A DNA stretch of 64,000 nt from Delphinapterus leucas. Lineage: Eukaryota > Chordata > Mammalia > Artiodactyla > Monodontidae. The DNA lies in contig NW_022098044.1 in assembly GCF_002288925.2 (NCBI RefSeq), forward strand, positions 9,182,581 to 9,246,580, written 5' to 3'. A program made the translations under genes and the position numbers. Under the pieces are notes generated by a model that saw only the letters and a program-made list of their open reading frames with translations, had not been told where the DNA came from and made no database searches. Positions 12,604 through 27,600 of this stretch are shown here, one piece after another. How positions within the stretch are numbered: position 1 is the first letter of the stretch; the number at the start of each line of letters is the position of its first letter.

Positions 12604-15600
12604 ACGCAAAATTTGCACCTGAATTGGAGGAAGCATCTGAAGCTAATTACCAGTTTAGAGGAAGCACATCAGTGAAGCAACATGTTAAATGGTGATATAA
12701 TCAATAAAATCCAAAATGTAAGAAATTCTTCGACAAATAAATGGCAAGGAGGGAAAACAAATGAGGGAGGAGGAACTATTATACATTTGATAGATTTAAG
12801 AGGTTATGTTAGCCAAAAGCACTGAGTGGTTCCTAATTAAAATAAACCAACACTTATGAGAAAGTTGGGAAAATGTGACTGGATATTTGATGACAATTAA
12901 GTATTATTACTAAGTTTTTAGGCTTTTTTAGTTTTTAGGTGAGGTTATATTTGATATTGATTAAATCTGATTTGATAACTGAACAAAAGGCACTAGTTGA
13001 ATGAATGAGTAAATAAGTGAACGAAGGAAAGAATTAAGGTATTAGTTGGCAAATGAAGCTCTAGAAACCTTTCCATCACCAGCCGCCTTCACGGTCTTAA
13101 TCCTCAGTGTGTCTTTTGCAGGAGCAATACATCTCTTCCCCTAATATTTGAGCCTTTAAAATGCTTATCAAACTTTGGGGTGCACCACAATCACCAGGGC
13201 ATCTACTGACATGCAGTTGTGTTAGGTCCTACCCCAGAGATTGTGATTAAGAGCACCTGCAGTAGGGCTCAACCAACTGCATTTTCAGCAAGCTCCCTGT
13301 GTGAATCTAAGGCAGGAGTCCACAGACCACTGCGAGAAACTCCGGGGAGGGAGCCGGCAGGGGGACAAATGGGCAGTCCTGCTCTTGATCAAGGGCTCTG
13401 ACATGGGCAAAGGGCACAGGCTGAATGAACTCCTTGTAGGACGTCCCCTTAGCCACCTCCTCCCCCCTCATCTTCTGAAACAGCTGTCCTCCCCCATCCT
13501 CCTCCACAAACCATATCCTAAACTAGGAGGCAAAGGGTGGCTGTATGTGGAGGTAAACATGGCATTTAGAACAGATTCCAAGTCTTTAAAGAAGCCCCTG
13601 TAGATAGCAGGGTAGGGACACAGGCCCACCCATTCCTCCCCCTGAGGGGCACCTACCTTGACTTTCTTCTCTGGAGATGAATCCTGACAGCACTGTGTGG
13701 AGAAAGAGAAGAGAAAGCCGCTATCCTCAGGCAGGTCTGCCCAGAGACAGCTCCACCTCTGCAAAGACGACTGTTCCCCGCCCCACCCCCAGTGGGGGCC
13801 AGGCAGAGACCCCGGGGAGGGGGGGGGCAGAGCTCACACTCACCCTCGGGGCTGAGGCAGAAGTCAGTGGAGGCCGAGCCGTGCTCGTTGCGGATGGTGC
13901 ATCGATACACGCCACAGTCTACGGGGGACGCCTGCACGATGGCCAGGGCCGCTGGCCCCTCATCCCCTGCACTGCAGAGAGGAGACCCTCTCCGTGAGGC
14001 CATCACCATGGCACAGCCCAGGGCCACCCTGTGGTCCTGAGGCTTCGCAGATCCCGCTCTCAGAGAATGCTGTGAGCCCTGTCTCTGAGAGCTCTGGGAA
14101 GAGCTGGGCCTGCATCACACAGGTCAGGACTGCACTAGCTGTGTGACTTTGGGCAAGTGACTTAATACCTCTGAGCCTCAATGTCCTCCCCTTCACTATG
14201 GGAATACTAGAATCTCCCTCATAGGGTTCTTGTGAGGATTAAATGAGGAGGTAGATCCAAAGTGCTGGGACAATCTCCCCCACAGTATTGTTGCTATAAT
14301 TTATTAGGGAGCCAGGTCAGGTGGAGGTGGTACCCAGCTGGCTTACCTCCTGCCCACCTCGCCCACTGGGCGCTGATCCTTGGCCCATGTCAAGACTGAG
14401 TCACTAAGAATGTTGAAAAACTGGCACCAGAGCTTCAGGCTGCCCGAGGCATCAGGAAACTGCTCCACCCGAATCTTCCGGATCACCTGTGGGGCTGGAA
14501 GCAGGGGCACAGTTGAGAGGAACAAGCCACTTCCCCTCCATCGTGTGCCCTCTCTGGCCCTACCCCTGCTTCCCTGGGTGTCCTTGGTGGCACAGGCTGA
14601 GAGAAAACAGGATTCAAGCCTCCACACAGCCCCCATTTGAGTCCCACCTGTATCTCTGAGGCTTTTGCCCTGACTTCAAAGCACACATCTTAGCTAGAAA
14701 GAACATAGTATGGCACCTCCGCTCCAGGCCAGGGAGAGCCTCACAGCTGAGGCCGCAGACAGCAGTCAAGAGAGGAACTTCAGTTTGCAGCCTAGGCTCC
14801 TAAACCTAAGACCCTGCGTTCGAATCCTGTCCATACCACTCTGTACTCGCGGGACAGGTCTGCAAAAAGGCGGTTACGGTGGTGATGATGATGGTAGAGC
14901 TAGGATACTATTGAAGCCAGGCCCTGTGCTGAATACTTGATTTATTCTATCCCACGTAACCCTCACAATGTTACAAAGTTGGTACTATTTCCAACTCCAA
15001 GCAGCCTTTCCGATTCCAAAGCCTGCGGGATTATTACGTAAGAATACCCTTTACAGAGGTACGCTAAACCTCTAGCAGGCAGGGTTACCCCAGCAGGGCC
15101 CTGCTCCGGGCAGCCCGCTCCTGGGAAGCCGTACCTGTTGCTCACCTTTTAGCAGGTCTTTGGCTCTCCTTGGCTTGGCTGGAGTGCCCTGCTTGCCTTC
15201 CTCCAGGGCCAGCTCTGCTTCCAGGTTGCTGGCTCTGGGGCTGGAGCCCAGGGCCCCTGCTGCCGGCTCCTCCTCTGCCCGCGGCACCTCCAGCAGGTCT
15301 GCCTTTCTGCCCTGAGTAGGGGAACGTTTCTCCCGCCCTGGACTCCCCAGGGGCCCCGGTGCAAGGCCCTTCCGGGGCCCCCGGGGGGAACCCGAGGGGC
15401 TCTCCCTTTCTTCGGGCTTGGTTGGCTCCCCATCTCCTGCTGCTCTGACCTTAGGGAGAAACCTCTTCCTCCGGGCCCCCAGAGCCAGTTCCTCGGGCGT
15501 AGCTGCGGGGAGATCTGTCAGAGCTTCCCCTGGGATCTCCTCCTCTCGGAAGGGTTCCTGGGCTCTGCTCTCTGCTGACAGCAGTCCCTGCCCAGGGGCT

Positions 15601-18600
15601 GCCTGTCCACCCACGCCCCCCAGCGGCCCACCCATGCCGCTCTCCTGGGAGGTCGGCAGGAGGCCAGGCCCCTCAAGGGAAACCTCTCCCTCACCTTCAC
15701 TGGATCCTCCTGAGGCCACCCCGGGGCCTTCCTCCTCACCTACCACGATGGCAGGGACAGAGAGGGGGCTGGGGCCAGGGCACCGGGCAGCAGCCAGGGC
15801 CTGACAGCCAACCTGCACCTCGCGGTCCAGGAGGCCAGTGAGGCGGCGGGAGGTACAGGGGCTCAGCAGCAGAGTCTGCGCGCTCTGCACCAGACGGTTG
15901 TTCTCCACACGCTCCAGGATGCGCCGTGACGTCCGGGGACTCAGACCGGCCACTTCCACGGTGGGGGCCAGAGAGGGTGAGGGTGCCTGATCCCCAGCAG
16001 CAGCTTCCTCCTGGGCCCCTGGGCCCCTGCCACTCGTCTCTGAGCTGGATAGCTTCAGCAGCAGGAGCAAGTAGCTCTTCAGGGAGTCTATGAGGCCAGG
16101 GTCACAAGTCTGGGGGCCTGAAGTCCTCCCTTCCATACCGGACACCTTGGCGCAGGCCCCCTCAGCGTCTGCTGCCCTGGTTCCTGGCGGGTGACTCTGG
16201 CTGGGGGTGCCCAGCCCCAGGTGCAGTGGGGGGGCAGAACTCAGCGAGGCCTTGTCCCCAGAGGGTAGGAAGGCAGCTGTGCTCATGTGCTGAGAAGCCG
16301 GGGTGCTGGGCAGCCGCTGCTGTGAGTTGTCCGTCAGGCCAGCCCCAGGAAGAGAGGGCAGAGTGGGCACCTGGGGGCTCAGGCCCGCTGAAGGACAGCC
16401 ACCCAGATCCACAGGCAGCAATTCTCCCTGCTGTTCCTGCTTGGGGCCCTGGGACAGGCCCTCCTCGGCCTTGTCCTTAACTGGACCCGACTGCTCCGGC
16501 CCTCGATATCTCTCTCCTCCCACCTGCTCCAAACTGCCCTCAGGAGGCAGCTGTGCCCCGCGTGTGAGGCCCCCCGCCAGGGCACCTGGCACAGTTTCCT
16601 CACGGCTCCCGGAGGCCGTTCCTGCTGCCTCGTCAGGTCTGAGCATAAACTCAGGTTTGTCTGGGACGGAGAACTCTTCTGGGGTCTGTTCAAAGCATTC
16701 AATAATCTGAGGGGACCTAGGATCCTCTGAAGGTGGGCGTTTGGGGGCCCTGGACTGTGGGCTGATACCGGTCATGGACGCCTTCTCTGACCAACATTTC
16801 ACAGCTGTGGGAATGCTCCCCTCTGACCATGTCCCCTTGTCTTCCTGCACCCTTCTGTCTGCCTGTGTCCTCTCATCTGCCTGGGTCCCCACCTTTCCTT
16901 GTGCCATCACGTCCTCCTGGGAATTCCTGCCTGACTCTGACCTCTCACTTTCTTGTGTCACAACATCCACCTGTGTCTTCCTATCTGCCTGTGTCCTCTG
17001 GGTGGTTTGTGTTCCATCTCCCTGCGTCCTCCCATCCACCTGCATCTTCCTATCCATCTCTGTATTCTTCTTGCCTCCAGTGTTCTGATCAGCAGATGCT
17101 CTCCTGTCCTCCTGGGTTTCTGTGTCCATGGGCTCAATGATGTCCTGACTTCTGGAGGTGCTGCAACCAGCAGAGACCGTATCAGAGCTGCTGCTGGCCA
17201 ATGTGGTAGGAGCCATGGTTGCCTGGGACTCCTGGACCTGAGAACACATGGACAGAAGCAAGAACTTAACTGCACATGCCTTAGGATCTCTTTCCAATCC
17301 AACATCCCAGCCTCCTCTGACCTCATCCAGAACTGCCATGATGAGAATCCTGCCACCCGGTTTCTCAGGCCTGCTGGGGGTGACAGAGTCCCAAGCCCAC
17401 CCACCCAATCCCTGATCCCAGAGTCTACACCAGGGAATATTCAGAATCCAGGTCTAGCTCTGGCCCTCCCCAACTCTCCCCGAAGAAATTTTGCCTCTCC
17501 TGACAGCCCCTGATCACGTGCTACCCCACCCCTCAACCCTGCCATTCGGAGGAGAGTGTCCTCTCCCCAGGGCCTCCGAGCAGTCAATCTGTCCCTCTCT
17601 TGTGGCACTAACTGTCCTGGATAGAATTATGAGTGAAGTGGGAGAGTGCCAGGGGGTCTCCTTGATAGCATCAGGGACAGCATCATCATTAATGCTGAGT
17701 GAGTGGCAATTACAAAATGCCATCCAGAGAGGGTTAAAGTCATTACGAATGACACCTATGCCAGGAGATCCGTGAAACATTATAACGTTACCCTTCTGAA
17801 CACCCGCTATTTGCAAAACACCATGCTAGGCCCCTATTTATCACATATGTATTACCTCGCTCCTCACAACAATACCAAATAGTTGCAAGAATCATCTCTA
17901 TTTTAGAGATAAGAACACTGATGGTCAAAGAAGGAATATGGTTTGTCCATTATCAGATAGTAAGCGGTAGAGTTTAGTTTAGAAGCCAGGTGTGTCTAGC
18001 TTCAAATCTCATGCTCTTTGTTGTTACACTATATGGTCACACATTTAAATATAATTAAAGGACCTTCTATCTAAACATCCTGGCATAAAACAGTAAGTTG
18101 CCTCTTTTCATGTTGGATATAATCAAAACCAACTAAGTAAACAAGAAAAATCAAAGCAAATTCCATTGTTAGTGGAAATGGAGGCTAATAAAACCTACAG
18201 TCTCAAAAAAAAAAAAAAAAATGGGAAGGATTGCCAAAAGCAGATAGGTGAAACTCTGGGAGGTTGCAAGAGCTGTAGGATCATGGAGGACTGGGTGGAA
18301 ACAAGCAGAAGACATACAAGGGAAACGTCCAACAGTCAGGAAAAGAACAGTGGAGCAGCCTACCGGAGGCAGTTCTCAAAAAACATGAGCAAAAATACAT
18401 GAAAATTGCTAAGAAAATAGATTTTGAACATACGAGAACTTAAGGAATAGTGTTCCGTGGCCCTGGAGGAAACTACTGGAGAACAAACTTTGGTCAACCA
18501 AAAGATGACTGGGGAAACCACAGCAGAAGAATTGATGGTGAACGCTGAACATATATTTAACCATAGAACCAAGACTAAAACCAAAAAAGTTTAGAGTGGC

Positions 18601-21600
18601 AGATCAGAATGTCAGTGTTTATGCCCTGACAATGCAGAAATGATACAACTACCACAGAAGGGGAAGGGGGAAGAAGATGACAGGTGGAGTTAAATGTCTT
18701 AATTGTATCACTTATACAAGCCAGGAATCAAAGGCATGACTCAAAGCTGAAAACCCAGGTAACAGAAATACAGCATATTCAATTATACAAAGACAGTCAC
18801 TTAGAAATAAAACTTTGGGATAATAGGAGATAGAAAATGAAAGGGAAAAAAGGTAGGGAGGAAGTGGAAGCACGATCACTGCTCATCATAAAAAAGTAAA
18901 ACACACTGACTAAACAGATAAAATTATGGATGATATTACATAAAATTTAAGTTATAAATTACTACGTACAAATATTTCTAAGTATCAGAAGAACCACACA
19001 CAAAACCAAAGCAAACGGAACGTATGAGACCTTAATATGTATTTAATTAAATTATATTTAAATTAAGTATAGAATTTAAAGTTACTTTACTGCGTATGGA
19101 ATTCTGAATGAATGGTATGAATACGAAAAATATAGAAGAGTCTGGTGAATAACAGGAGCCATCAAATATAAGTCTCACTGACCGAAGAATGTTAGTAAAA
19201 ACGCTCCTCCAACTTCTCTGAGAACCAGTAAGACACGAACAAAAACACCTTGGAGCTGGGCTTCCCTGGTGGTGCAGTGGTTAAGAATCCACCTGCCAAT
19301 GCACGGGACATGGGTTCAAGCCCTGGTCCAGGAAGACCCCACATGCCACGGAGCAACTAAGCCCATGCACCACAACTACTGAGCCTGCGCTCTAGAACCT
19401 GCGAGCCACAACTACTGAGCCCGTGTGCCACAACTACTGAAGCCCGTGTGCCTAGAGCCCCTGCTCTGCAACAAGAGAAGTCACCGCAATGAGAAGCCCG
19501 TGCTCACCGCAATTAGAGAAAAGCCCGCGCACAACAACAAAAACCCAATGCAGCCAAAAATAAAATTTAAAAAATAATTAAAAAAAAATAAAAAACCTTG
19601 GAGCCAACAAACAGCACTTAGGAATGTATTAGAACCTTTTTTTAACTTCTGATATTCTAGGATTAAGAAATATATTTTTAATATTTATTTATTTATTTGG
19701 CTGCACTGGGTCTTAGTTGCGGCATGCGGGATCTAGTTCCCTGACCAGGGATTGAACCTGGGCCCCCTGCATTGGGAGCGCAGAATCTTAACCACTGTAC
19801 CACCAAGGAAGTCCCAGGATTAGAAAATATTAATATGGACATGAGATCTATACATTTACAAAGAAAATGCTGACTTTACATACAAGGCTCACGTGAACAG
19901 AACTTTTGATTAAAGCTGTCTTCACTCCCCCTCACCCGCAGACTGATCAGTCCCTGAGCCCTACTGAACCTGCTTCTTCAGTATCTCAATATCCATTCCC
20001 TCCTCTCTGTCTCCACTGCCAACACCCTAATCTAAGCTGCCAACAATTCTATCTTGCCTGGACTATAGTAAAGCCTCCTAATTGGTATCCGTGACTCTAG
20101 TCTTTGCCTCTGCCAAATATGCAGCCCAAGTGATATTTCTAAAATATAAATCTGGGCACTTCTCTGGTGGTGCAGTGGTTAAGAATCCGCCTGCCAATGC
20201 AGGGGACATGGGTTCGAGCCCTGGTCCGGGAAGATCCCACATGCCACGGAGCAACTAAGCCCGTGCACCACAACTACTGAGCCTGCGTGCCACAACTACT
20301 GAAGCCTGCGTGCCTAGAGCCCCAGCTCCACAAGAGAAGCCACCGCAATGAGAAGCCCATGCACCACAACAAAGAGTAATGCCCGCTCGCTGCAACTAGA
20401 GAAAGTCTGCATGCAGCAACAAAGACCCAACGCAGCCAAAAATAAATAAATTAAAAATAATAATACAAAAATAAAAAATAAATCTGATTGTGACACTCCC
20501 CTCCTTAAAAGCCTCTCAGTAGCTTATCATCACTTACAGGCTAAAGCCTAAAAGCCCTAGCCTAAAAGAGCAAAAAGTTTAAGAATACTCCCTGCCCGGC
20601 AGGGTATGGGGAAACAGGCATCAGCACAGCCTCTATGGATAGTAATTTGGCATTATCTAGTAAAACTAAAAATACTTATACTCTTTGACCCAACAGTTCC
20701 ACTCCTAGGAATTTACCCTATAGATATACTTTCATGTGCAAATTGACATATATACAAGGATACTCGTTGCATCATGGTTTATAATAGCAAAAGACTAGAA
20801 AATGTCTAAATTACATCAATACAGGATTGATCCAATGAATTATGGTACATCCACACCTCAAATAAATAAAATAAATACCCAAATAAAAAAGCAAGGTATA
20901 GGACAGAAAGTATCATATGCCACCTTTATGTGGAAAATACAGAGACACATATTTGTAAATGTACAGAAGATAGCTCTGGAAGGATGCCCAAGATACCAGT
21001 TATGGCAACTTATTTCAGGAAGAGGGATGGGGTGGTGGCGGTAGGGAAAGGGTGAAGATCTAATATTCTCTAAATACTTTTTATACTTTTTGGATTTTAT
21101 ACCATGTGCCTATGACACATATTTAACAAAATCCAATTAAGAATGAAAATGCATAAGTAAATAGGCCCTTGTGTGATCAGTGAGGGCTGTCCTTCAGCAG
21201 AGAACCCAGGTCTGTCTCTCCAGCCTCATCTCTTGGGTCCCTCCATCCAACAACACTAGCGTACCATGCTGATTACTGTGCTATTTTATAACCACTTCGT
21301 TTTTCTCTGCTGGACATTCTCAGCCTTCTCATTGCTCACCTGAAGAACTCCTCCTTCTTTTCCCTGAAGACCTCATTCAAGTTTCTTCTCGTTTTAGAAG
21401 ACTTCTGAGTTCCCTTCTCCACCCCCCAAAACGTACGTGGCTTCTTATCCTATGTACCCATGGCAAATGTACCTAATTCTATTATTATACCCTCATTCTC
21501 TGTGGCAGTTATGCACGTGTCACCTGCTAATCTGTGAACTCTTCCCTTTCAAAGAGGGCTCAGCACAGGCCCAGGGTTAGACTTGGTGTGCAATAACTAT

Positions 21601-24600
21601 AAAGACTGACCTCTCTAAACACTATGTGGGATGGGGGTGTGTGTCTGCATCTGGAACTGTATGGAGAAGTGAGGAGGAATGTCATGTATTTCTTAAAAAT
21701 AAAAAACTGTGTGAGCTGGGGTGAACCTATCTGGTTCTCTGTGGGCTTTTTCATTACAAAGAACATTAGCAGTTTTAATTTTCCATCCTGTCTTTCTGTC
21801 TTCTCTGTAAAATTTTTGAGATTAAGGAACCAGTCTGAATCACCTTTGCATCCTTCACAGACCGAGGCACATAGGAGGTTCACAGGAATGACCCACTGAA
21901 TGGCAAGTACTATGGCTTGTAACCCTCTAAGAGGAGAGAGTGCTGGTTTGGAGAAGCAGGATACAAAGCCAGGGGCTTAACAGGGATGGAGCAGGGCATT
22001 GTCAAGGACCTGGAATCTACTTCCTTGATGAAACCCAGACCCAGGGCTCATACTGAGGCTTCATCATCTTTAAATGTTTGGTATAATTTTCCAGTGAAAC
22101 CATGTGGCCCTAAAGATTTTGGGGAGGAGATTTAAAATTACAAATTCAATTTCCTTAACAGTCATAGTGTTATTCAAATTATCTTGTTTAATTTTTACAT
22201 GAGTTTTTTTTTTTTTTAAGAATTGTTCTATTTCATCTAAGTTGTTGAATTTGTGAGTGCATTTTTTCCCATAATAGTCCTTTATTATCCTTTTAATGCT
22301 TGCAGGGTCACTAGTGATATCTCCTTTCATTCTTTTTTTTAAAGAGCTTTATTGAGGTATAATTGACAAAACAGTATACATTTAAGGTGTACAACTTGTG
22401 TTTTGATATATCTATATACTGTGAAATGATCACCACAATCAAGCTCCTCTTTCATTCTGAATACAGGTAATTTGTGTCTTCTCTTATTTTTTTTTTTTCT
22501 TTGTGAGTCTTGCTAGAGGTTTATCAATATTATTGATCTTTTCAAATAACAAGATTTTGGTTTAATTTTTTTCCATAGTTTTTCTGTTTTCAATTTCATT
22601 TTTTACTCTTTTCTTATTTTCCCCTTCCTTCTGCTTGCTTTGGGTTAGTTTTGTTCTTCCTTTTCTAGTTTATCAATATGAGAGCTTAGAGTATTGATTT
22701 CAGACCTTCTTTTCTAATATAAATATTTAATGCTATAAATTTTCCTCAAGACACTGATTTAGCAGCATCTAAAATTTTGATATGTTGTACTTTCACTTTC
22801 ATTCAGTTCAAAATATTTCCCAATTGACCTTAAGATCTTCCTCTCTGACACATAAAAGTGTGATATTTAATTTAAAAGTGTTTGGAGACTTTCCTATTAT
22901 CCTCTGTCACTGATTTCTAGTTTAATTTCATTTTTGTCAGAGAACATACTTTGTATTATTTCAAATATTTTATATTTGTTAAGGTTTGTTTATGATCCAG
23001 GATATGATCTATTCTAGTGAATGTTTTATATGCCCTTGAAATGAATGAGTATTCTGTTGTTGTTATGTGGAGTATGCTGTGTGTCTATTAGATCCAGTTA
23101 GTTGATAAAGCTATTCAGTTCTTTTCTATTCTTACTGATTTTCTGTTTACTAGTTCAATTGGTTATTGAGAGGCATGTTAAAGTCTCCAACTATAATTGT
23201 TGATTTGTTTATTTCTCCTTTCAGTTCTGCCAGTTTTTCTTCATGTATTTTGAAGCTCTGTTGTTAGGGGCAAACTCATTTTCATTTTCTTGAATTGATT
23301 CTTTTATTATTATGTACTTCACTATTTTTCCCTGGTAATTTTCTTTGCTCTGAAGTCTGCTTTGCCTGATATTAATATGGCCAGTCCAGTTTTCAGCTGA
23401 TTAGTGTTTGCATTGTATATATTTTCTATTATTTTACTTTTAACCTACCTATATCATTGGAATTGAAGTCAATTTCTTTTAAAAAGTATAGAGTTGGGAA
23501 TTTTTTTTTTGATCCAGTCTCACAATCTCTGTCTTTTACTTCATGTGTTTAGACTACTTATATTTAATATAATTATTTATACGTTTGAATTTACATCAAT
23601 TATTTTATTATTTATTTTCTATTTGTTCCCTCTGTTATTTCTTCCTGTTTCCCCTTTCCAGTTTTCTTGTAGATTATTTGAAAATTTTTAGTATTCCACT
23701 TTAATTTACATATTGTGATGTTTACTATATTTCTTTGTATTTTAATTATTGTTCTAGGGCTTGCAATACATACACTTAACTTCCCACAGTCTACTTAGAG
23801 TCAACATCTTACCACTGCAAGTGAAATGTAGTAATCTTACCACCACATAGGTCCCTTTACCCTCTCCCTCTTTATATGTTACATTTACATACATTAAAAA
23901 CTTTAGCAGACAATGTTATAATCTGTACTTTTTACCTTCAAACATTTTTTAAAGAATTCAAGAAGACCGCACACCACAACGAAGAGTAGCCCCTGCTCGC
24001 CGCAACTAGAGAAAGCCTGCGCACGGCAACGAAGACCCAACGCAGCCAAATAAATAAATAAATAATTTTAAAAAAAGAATTCAAGAAGAGAAGAATAATC
24101 TACTATGTTTACCCAGGTATTTACAAGATTCCTTGTATCATTTCCCTTTGTCTGAAAAATTTACTTTAGCAATTCTTTTAGAACAGGTCTGCTAGTACTG
24201 TATTCTCTTAGTTTCCCTTTATCTTGGAATGTCTTTATTTCACCTTCAATACTAAAAGATATGTTTGCTGAATGTAGAATTATAGATTGAAAAGCATTTT
24301 CTTTCAGCAGTTAAAAAATATTATTTCACTTCCTTTTTAACCTCCATTGTTTCTGATGAGAAATCTGCAGTCATTCAAGTTATTGTTCCCCTATAAATAG
24401 TGCGTCTTTTTTTCTCTGACTACTTTCAAGATTTTATTGCTGTTGTTGTCTTCAGTTCTCAGCAATTTGACTATGCTGTTCCCTGGCATGGAATTCTGTG
24501 GGTGTTTCTTATTTGGGGTTTGCTGAACTTCTTGATCTGTAAGTTTGTGGGGTTTTTTTTGCCAAATTTGGGAAGTTTTCAGCCATTATTTCTTCATATA

Positions 24601-27600
24601 TTTTCTCTGCACCATACTCTCTTCTCTCCTTCTGGGTATCCAATGACATGAATGTTAGACATTTTGATATTGCACCACAGATCCTTGAAGCTCTGTTCAT
24701 GTCTTTTTCTCTCTGTTATTCAGATTGAATACTTTTGATTGACCTATCTTCAAAGTGCACTGACTTTTTCCCTATTGTCCTCATTCTTCTGTTGTGCCCA
24801 ACAAGCAAGTCTTTTTTATTTCAGTTATTTTATTTTTCAGTTCTAAAATGAACAATTTGTTCTTTATATCTTGTATTTCTTTGCCAAGACTTTCTATCTT
24901 TCCACTTATTTCCAGAGTGTTCAACCTTACTTTTTGTCACTGCTTTTAAGTCAGATAATTCCAACATATCTGCCATCTTGACACTGGCATTCTTTAACTG
25001 CCTTTTCCCATGCAAGTTGAGATTTTCCTGATCTTCTCATATGCCAAATAATACTTACTATATCCGGTACATTTTGAATATTATGAGATTCTGGTTTCTT
25101 ATATAAATCCTATAGAGAACGTTAATATTTTTGTCTTAGCAGACACTCTACTTGGTTGTGTTCAGGCTGCAAGTTCCATTCAACATTCTGAGGTTGTAGT
25201 TTCAGTGTCAGTTCCATTTTCAAAGTCTTTGCAGTGCTATTCAGATCTGTCCTGTGTGTGTGCCACCCAGTGGCCAGTCTGGGACTTGGATGATGGCCTC
25301 TTAGTTCTTTTTGATACAATGTTCAGAACCAGATCCATGCATGAACAGCGTGAGAATAAACCCAGGAATTTATAAACAGCTTATGAAGTCACTTTCCCAA
25401 ACTTCTTCCTGTGTATGATCTACCCTTTACTTTCTGGGTCCCTAGGATTCCCTTTTCCAGTCCTCCCTCAAAGTTTTAGACCCCTGTGGCCTCTGCTACT
25501 GTCACTACCAGGAGATTCCTCTCCTATTCCTCAAGCCTGTTCAAAAGGGCTTCTCCTAAAGCTCTCTCTGTTCATCCTGATGCTTACTTCTGAGTTTCTG
25601 ATTGCATTAAGACCAGGCCAGGTAATACTAGATTTTTTTTAAGGGTAAATACTGCTGAATCAGTGGTACTTAATTCTGGTCTTATTCCTCAGTCTGTCTG
25701 CTACTATTTGCTTATCAAAGTCATCAAGTAGGGTTTCCCTGGTGGTGCAGTGGTTAAAAATCCGCCTGCCAATTCAGGGGACATGGGTTCGAGCCCTGGA
25801 AGAGCCCACATGCCGCGGAGGAACTAAGCCCCTGGGCCACAACTACTGAACCTGTGCTCTAGAGCCCGTGCGCCACAACTACTGAGGCTGCGCTCTGGAG
25901 CCAGCAAGCCACAACTACCGAAGCCCGCGTGCCTAGAGCCCGTGCTCTGCAACAAGAGAAGCCACCGCAATGAGAAGCCCACACACTGCAACGAAGAGTA
26001 GACCCCGCTCACCACAAGGAGACCCGCACAGCAACAAAGACCCAACGCAGCCAACAATAAATACATAAAATAAATATATTTTTTAAAAAAAGTCATCAAG
26101 TAGCTGCACCATGCATTTGGCCCAAGTTTTTAGTTGCATTCAGTGGGAGATAGAGGGTGGATGGTATTTACTCCATCTTATCCAGAACTGGAACTACCAT
26201 AACCACGATAACTAATTTAACATTCGTTACTGTATTCTCTAGTTCTGGATTTCTAGTTGGTTCATTTTAAAGTCTTTGCCACTTTTTATAGTTTCTAGTT
26301 CTCTGCTGAAATCTTCAATCTTGCCTTTTTATCTTCTTGAATATAGAATGTATAGTTTTAGTTTTAATAGTTCATGTCTGATAATTCCAAAAGTTGGAAT
26401 ATATTGTCTGCTGTTTTTGCTAGCTCTTTTTCATGTTTCTTTTTTTTTTTTTTTTTTTTGCCATAATACGCAGCTTGCAGGATCTTAGTTCTCCAACCAG
26501 GGATTGACCCAGGGCCACAGCCGTGAAAGTGCTGAGTCCTAACCACTGGGCTGCTGGGCAAGTCCCCTTTTTCACGTTTTCCTCTCTTTGTGTGCCTGGT
26601 TATCTTCATTTAGGTGCTGAACATTATATTTGAAACATTTTTCAAAAATAATTTGTGGCTTTAGATGATGTTATCATCCTCCAGATGCTTGGGAGCAAGG
26701 TATCTTGAACCACCTTAATCTGATTTCAAGGATTGAGATATTTCTTGGTCACCCAGGTAACTCAGAGTTAAGCCTCAACCCCCGTGAGGGTAATTTGCTT
26801 CTGGTTCCCTTAATCCTATGGTACAAACCTTCAGGGTTCCCAACCCAAAGACAAGGGGGTTTATCAGGGCTACCACTCTTGAGACCATGGGCTCCAATTC
26901 TGGTCTCCCAAGTCCCTTGAGGCTGTCTACAACACTGCTGAGTCTCTCATTCTCCCCTTCTGGAGTGGCAAACAACCCCAGGACAAAAGCTATGCCAAAG
27001 GCTGAGCTCACCATTCTGGATTTCCATCTCCTCCCAGATCCTGGGCAAGTGATTCTTCACTTTGTTAGCTCTCCAGTGCCTTCAAGCAGACATTTTAATA
27101 TTTTGCTCAGCTTTATTAGTTGCCCTCAGTAGGAAAGTTGGTTGGAATTATCTAACCCAGCATTACTGGAAGCTGATACTCAAAAAATGTTAGTTCTCTC
27201 CCCTTTCTGTCTCACTCCCAAGACTGGGAGTGAGGATAGGCAGGGGACTTCCTTGGCGGTCCAGTGGTTGAGACTCTGTGCTTCCAATGCAGGGGGCATG
27301 GATGTGATCCCTGGCCAGGGAAGTAAGATCCCATGTGCTGTGCGGTATGGTAAAAAAAAAAAGAAAAAATTTTAAAAGAAATTTTTTTTTTTTAATTTAA
27401 GAAAGATTAGGACAGGCAGGTGTGCATTCCTACCTACCACTTACCCTTGCTTCATGCTATTTGTCCTTCCCAGAATGTCTTTCTTCCTCTCTTTAACCTA
27501 TCTAATTTCTTCTTATCTGGGGATATTATGGGCATTCTTTTTTTTTTTTTTTTTTTGGTACGCGGGCCTCTCTCTGTTGTGGCCTCTCCCGTTGCGGAGC

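Larger units (their letters stand above)
22050..27240 (-). mobile_element. Old L1/HAL1-type LINE block, antisense, with SINEs nested in it
   Basis: The plus strand reads as antisense L1: gaggtttatcaatattattgatc, tctgctttgcctgatattaatatgg, gatgagaaatctgcagtcat and tggggtttgctgaacttcttg. CHR SINEs at 23966, 25732 and 26438 break it. Two similar segments near 26120 and 27110 (gttgcattcagtggg and gttgccctcagtagg) suggest two overlapping insertions. Boundaries are approximate. All frames are broken. Confidence 0.65.

Noticed and set aside
16226..17513. Several plus-strand open frames of 84-186 codons
   Set aside because: They are antisense to ALPK3 exon 6. The repetitive Ser/Cys/Pro-rich products come from reading the TQ/DR tract backwards.
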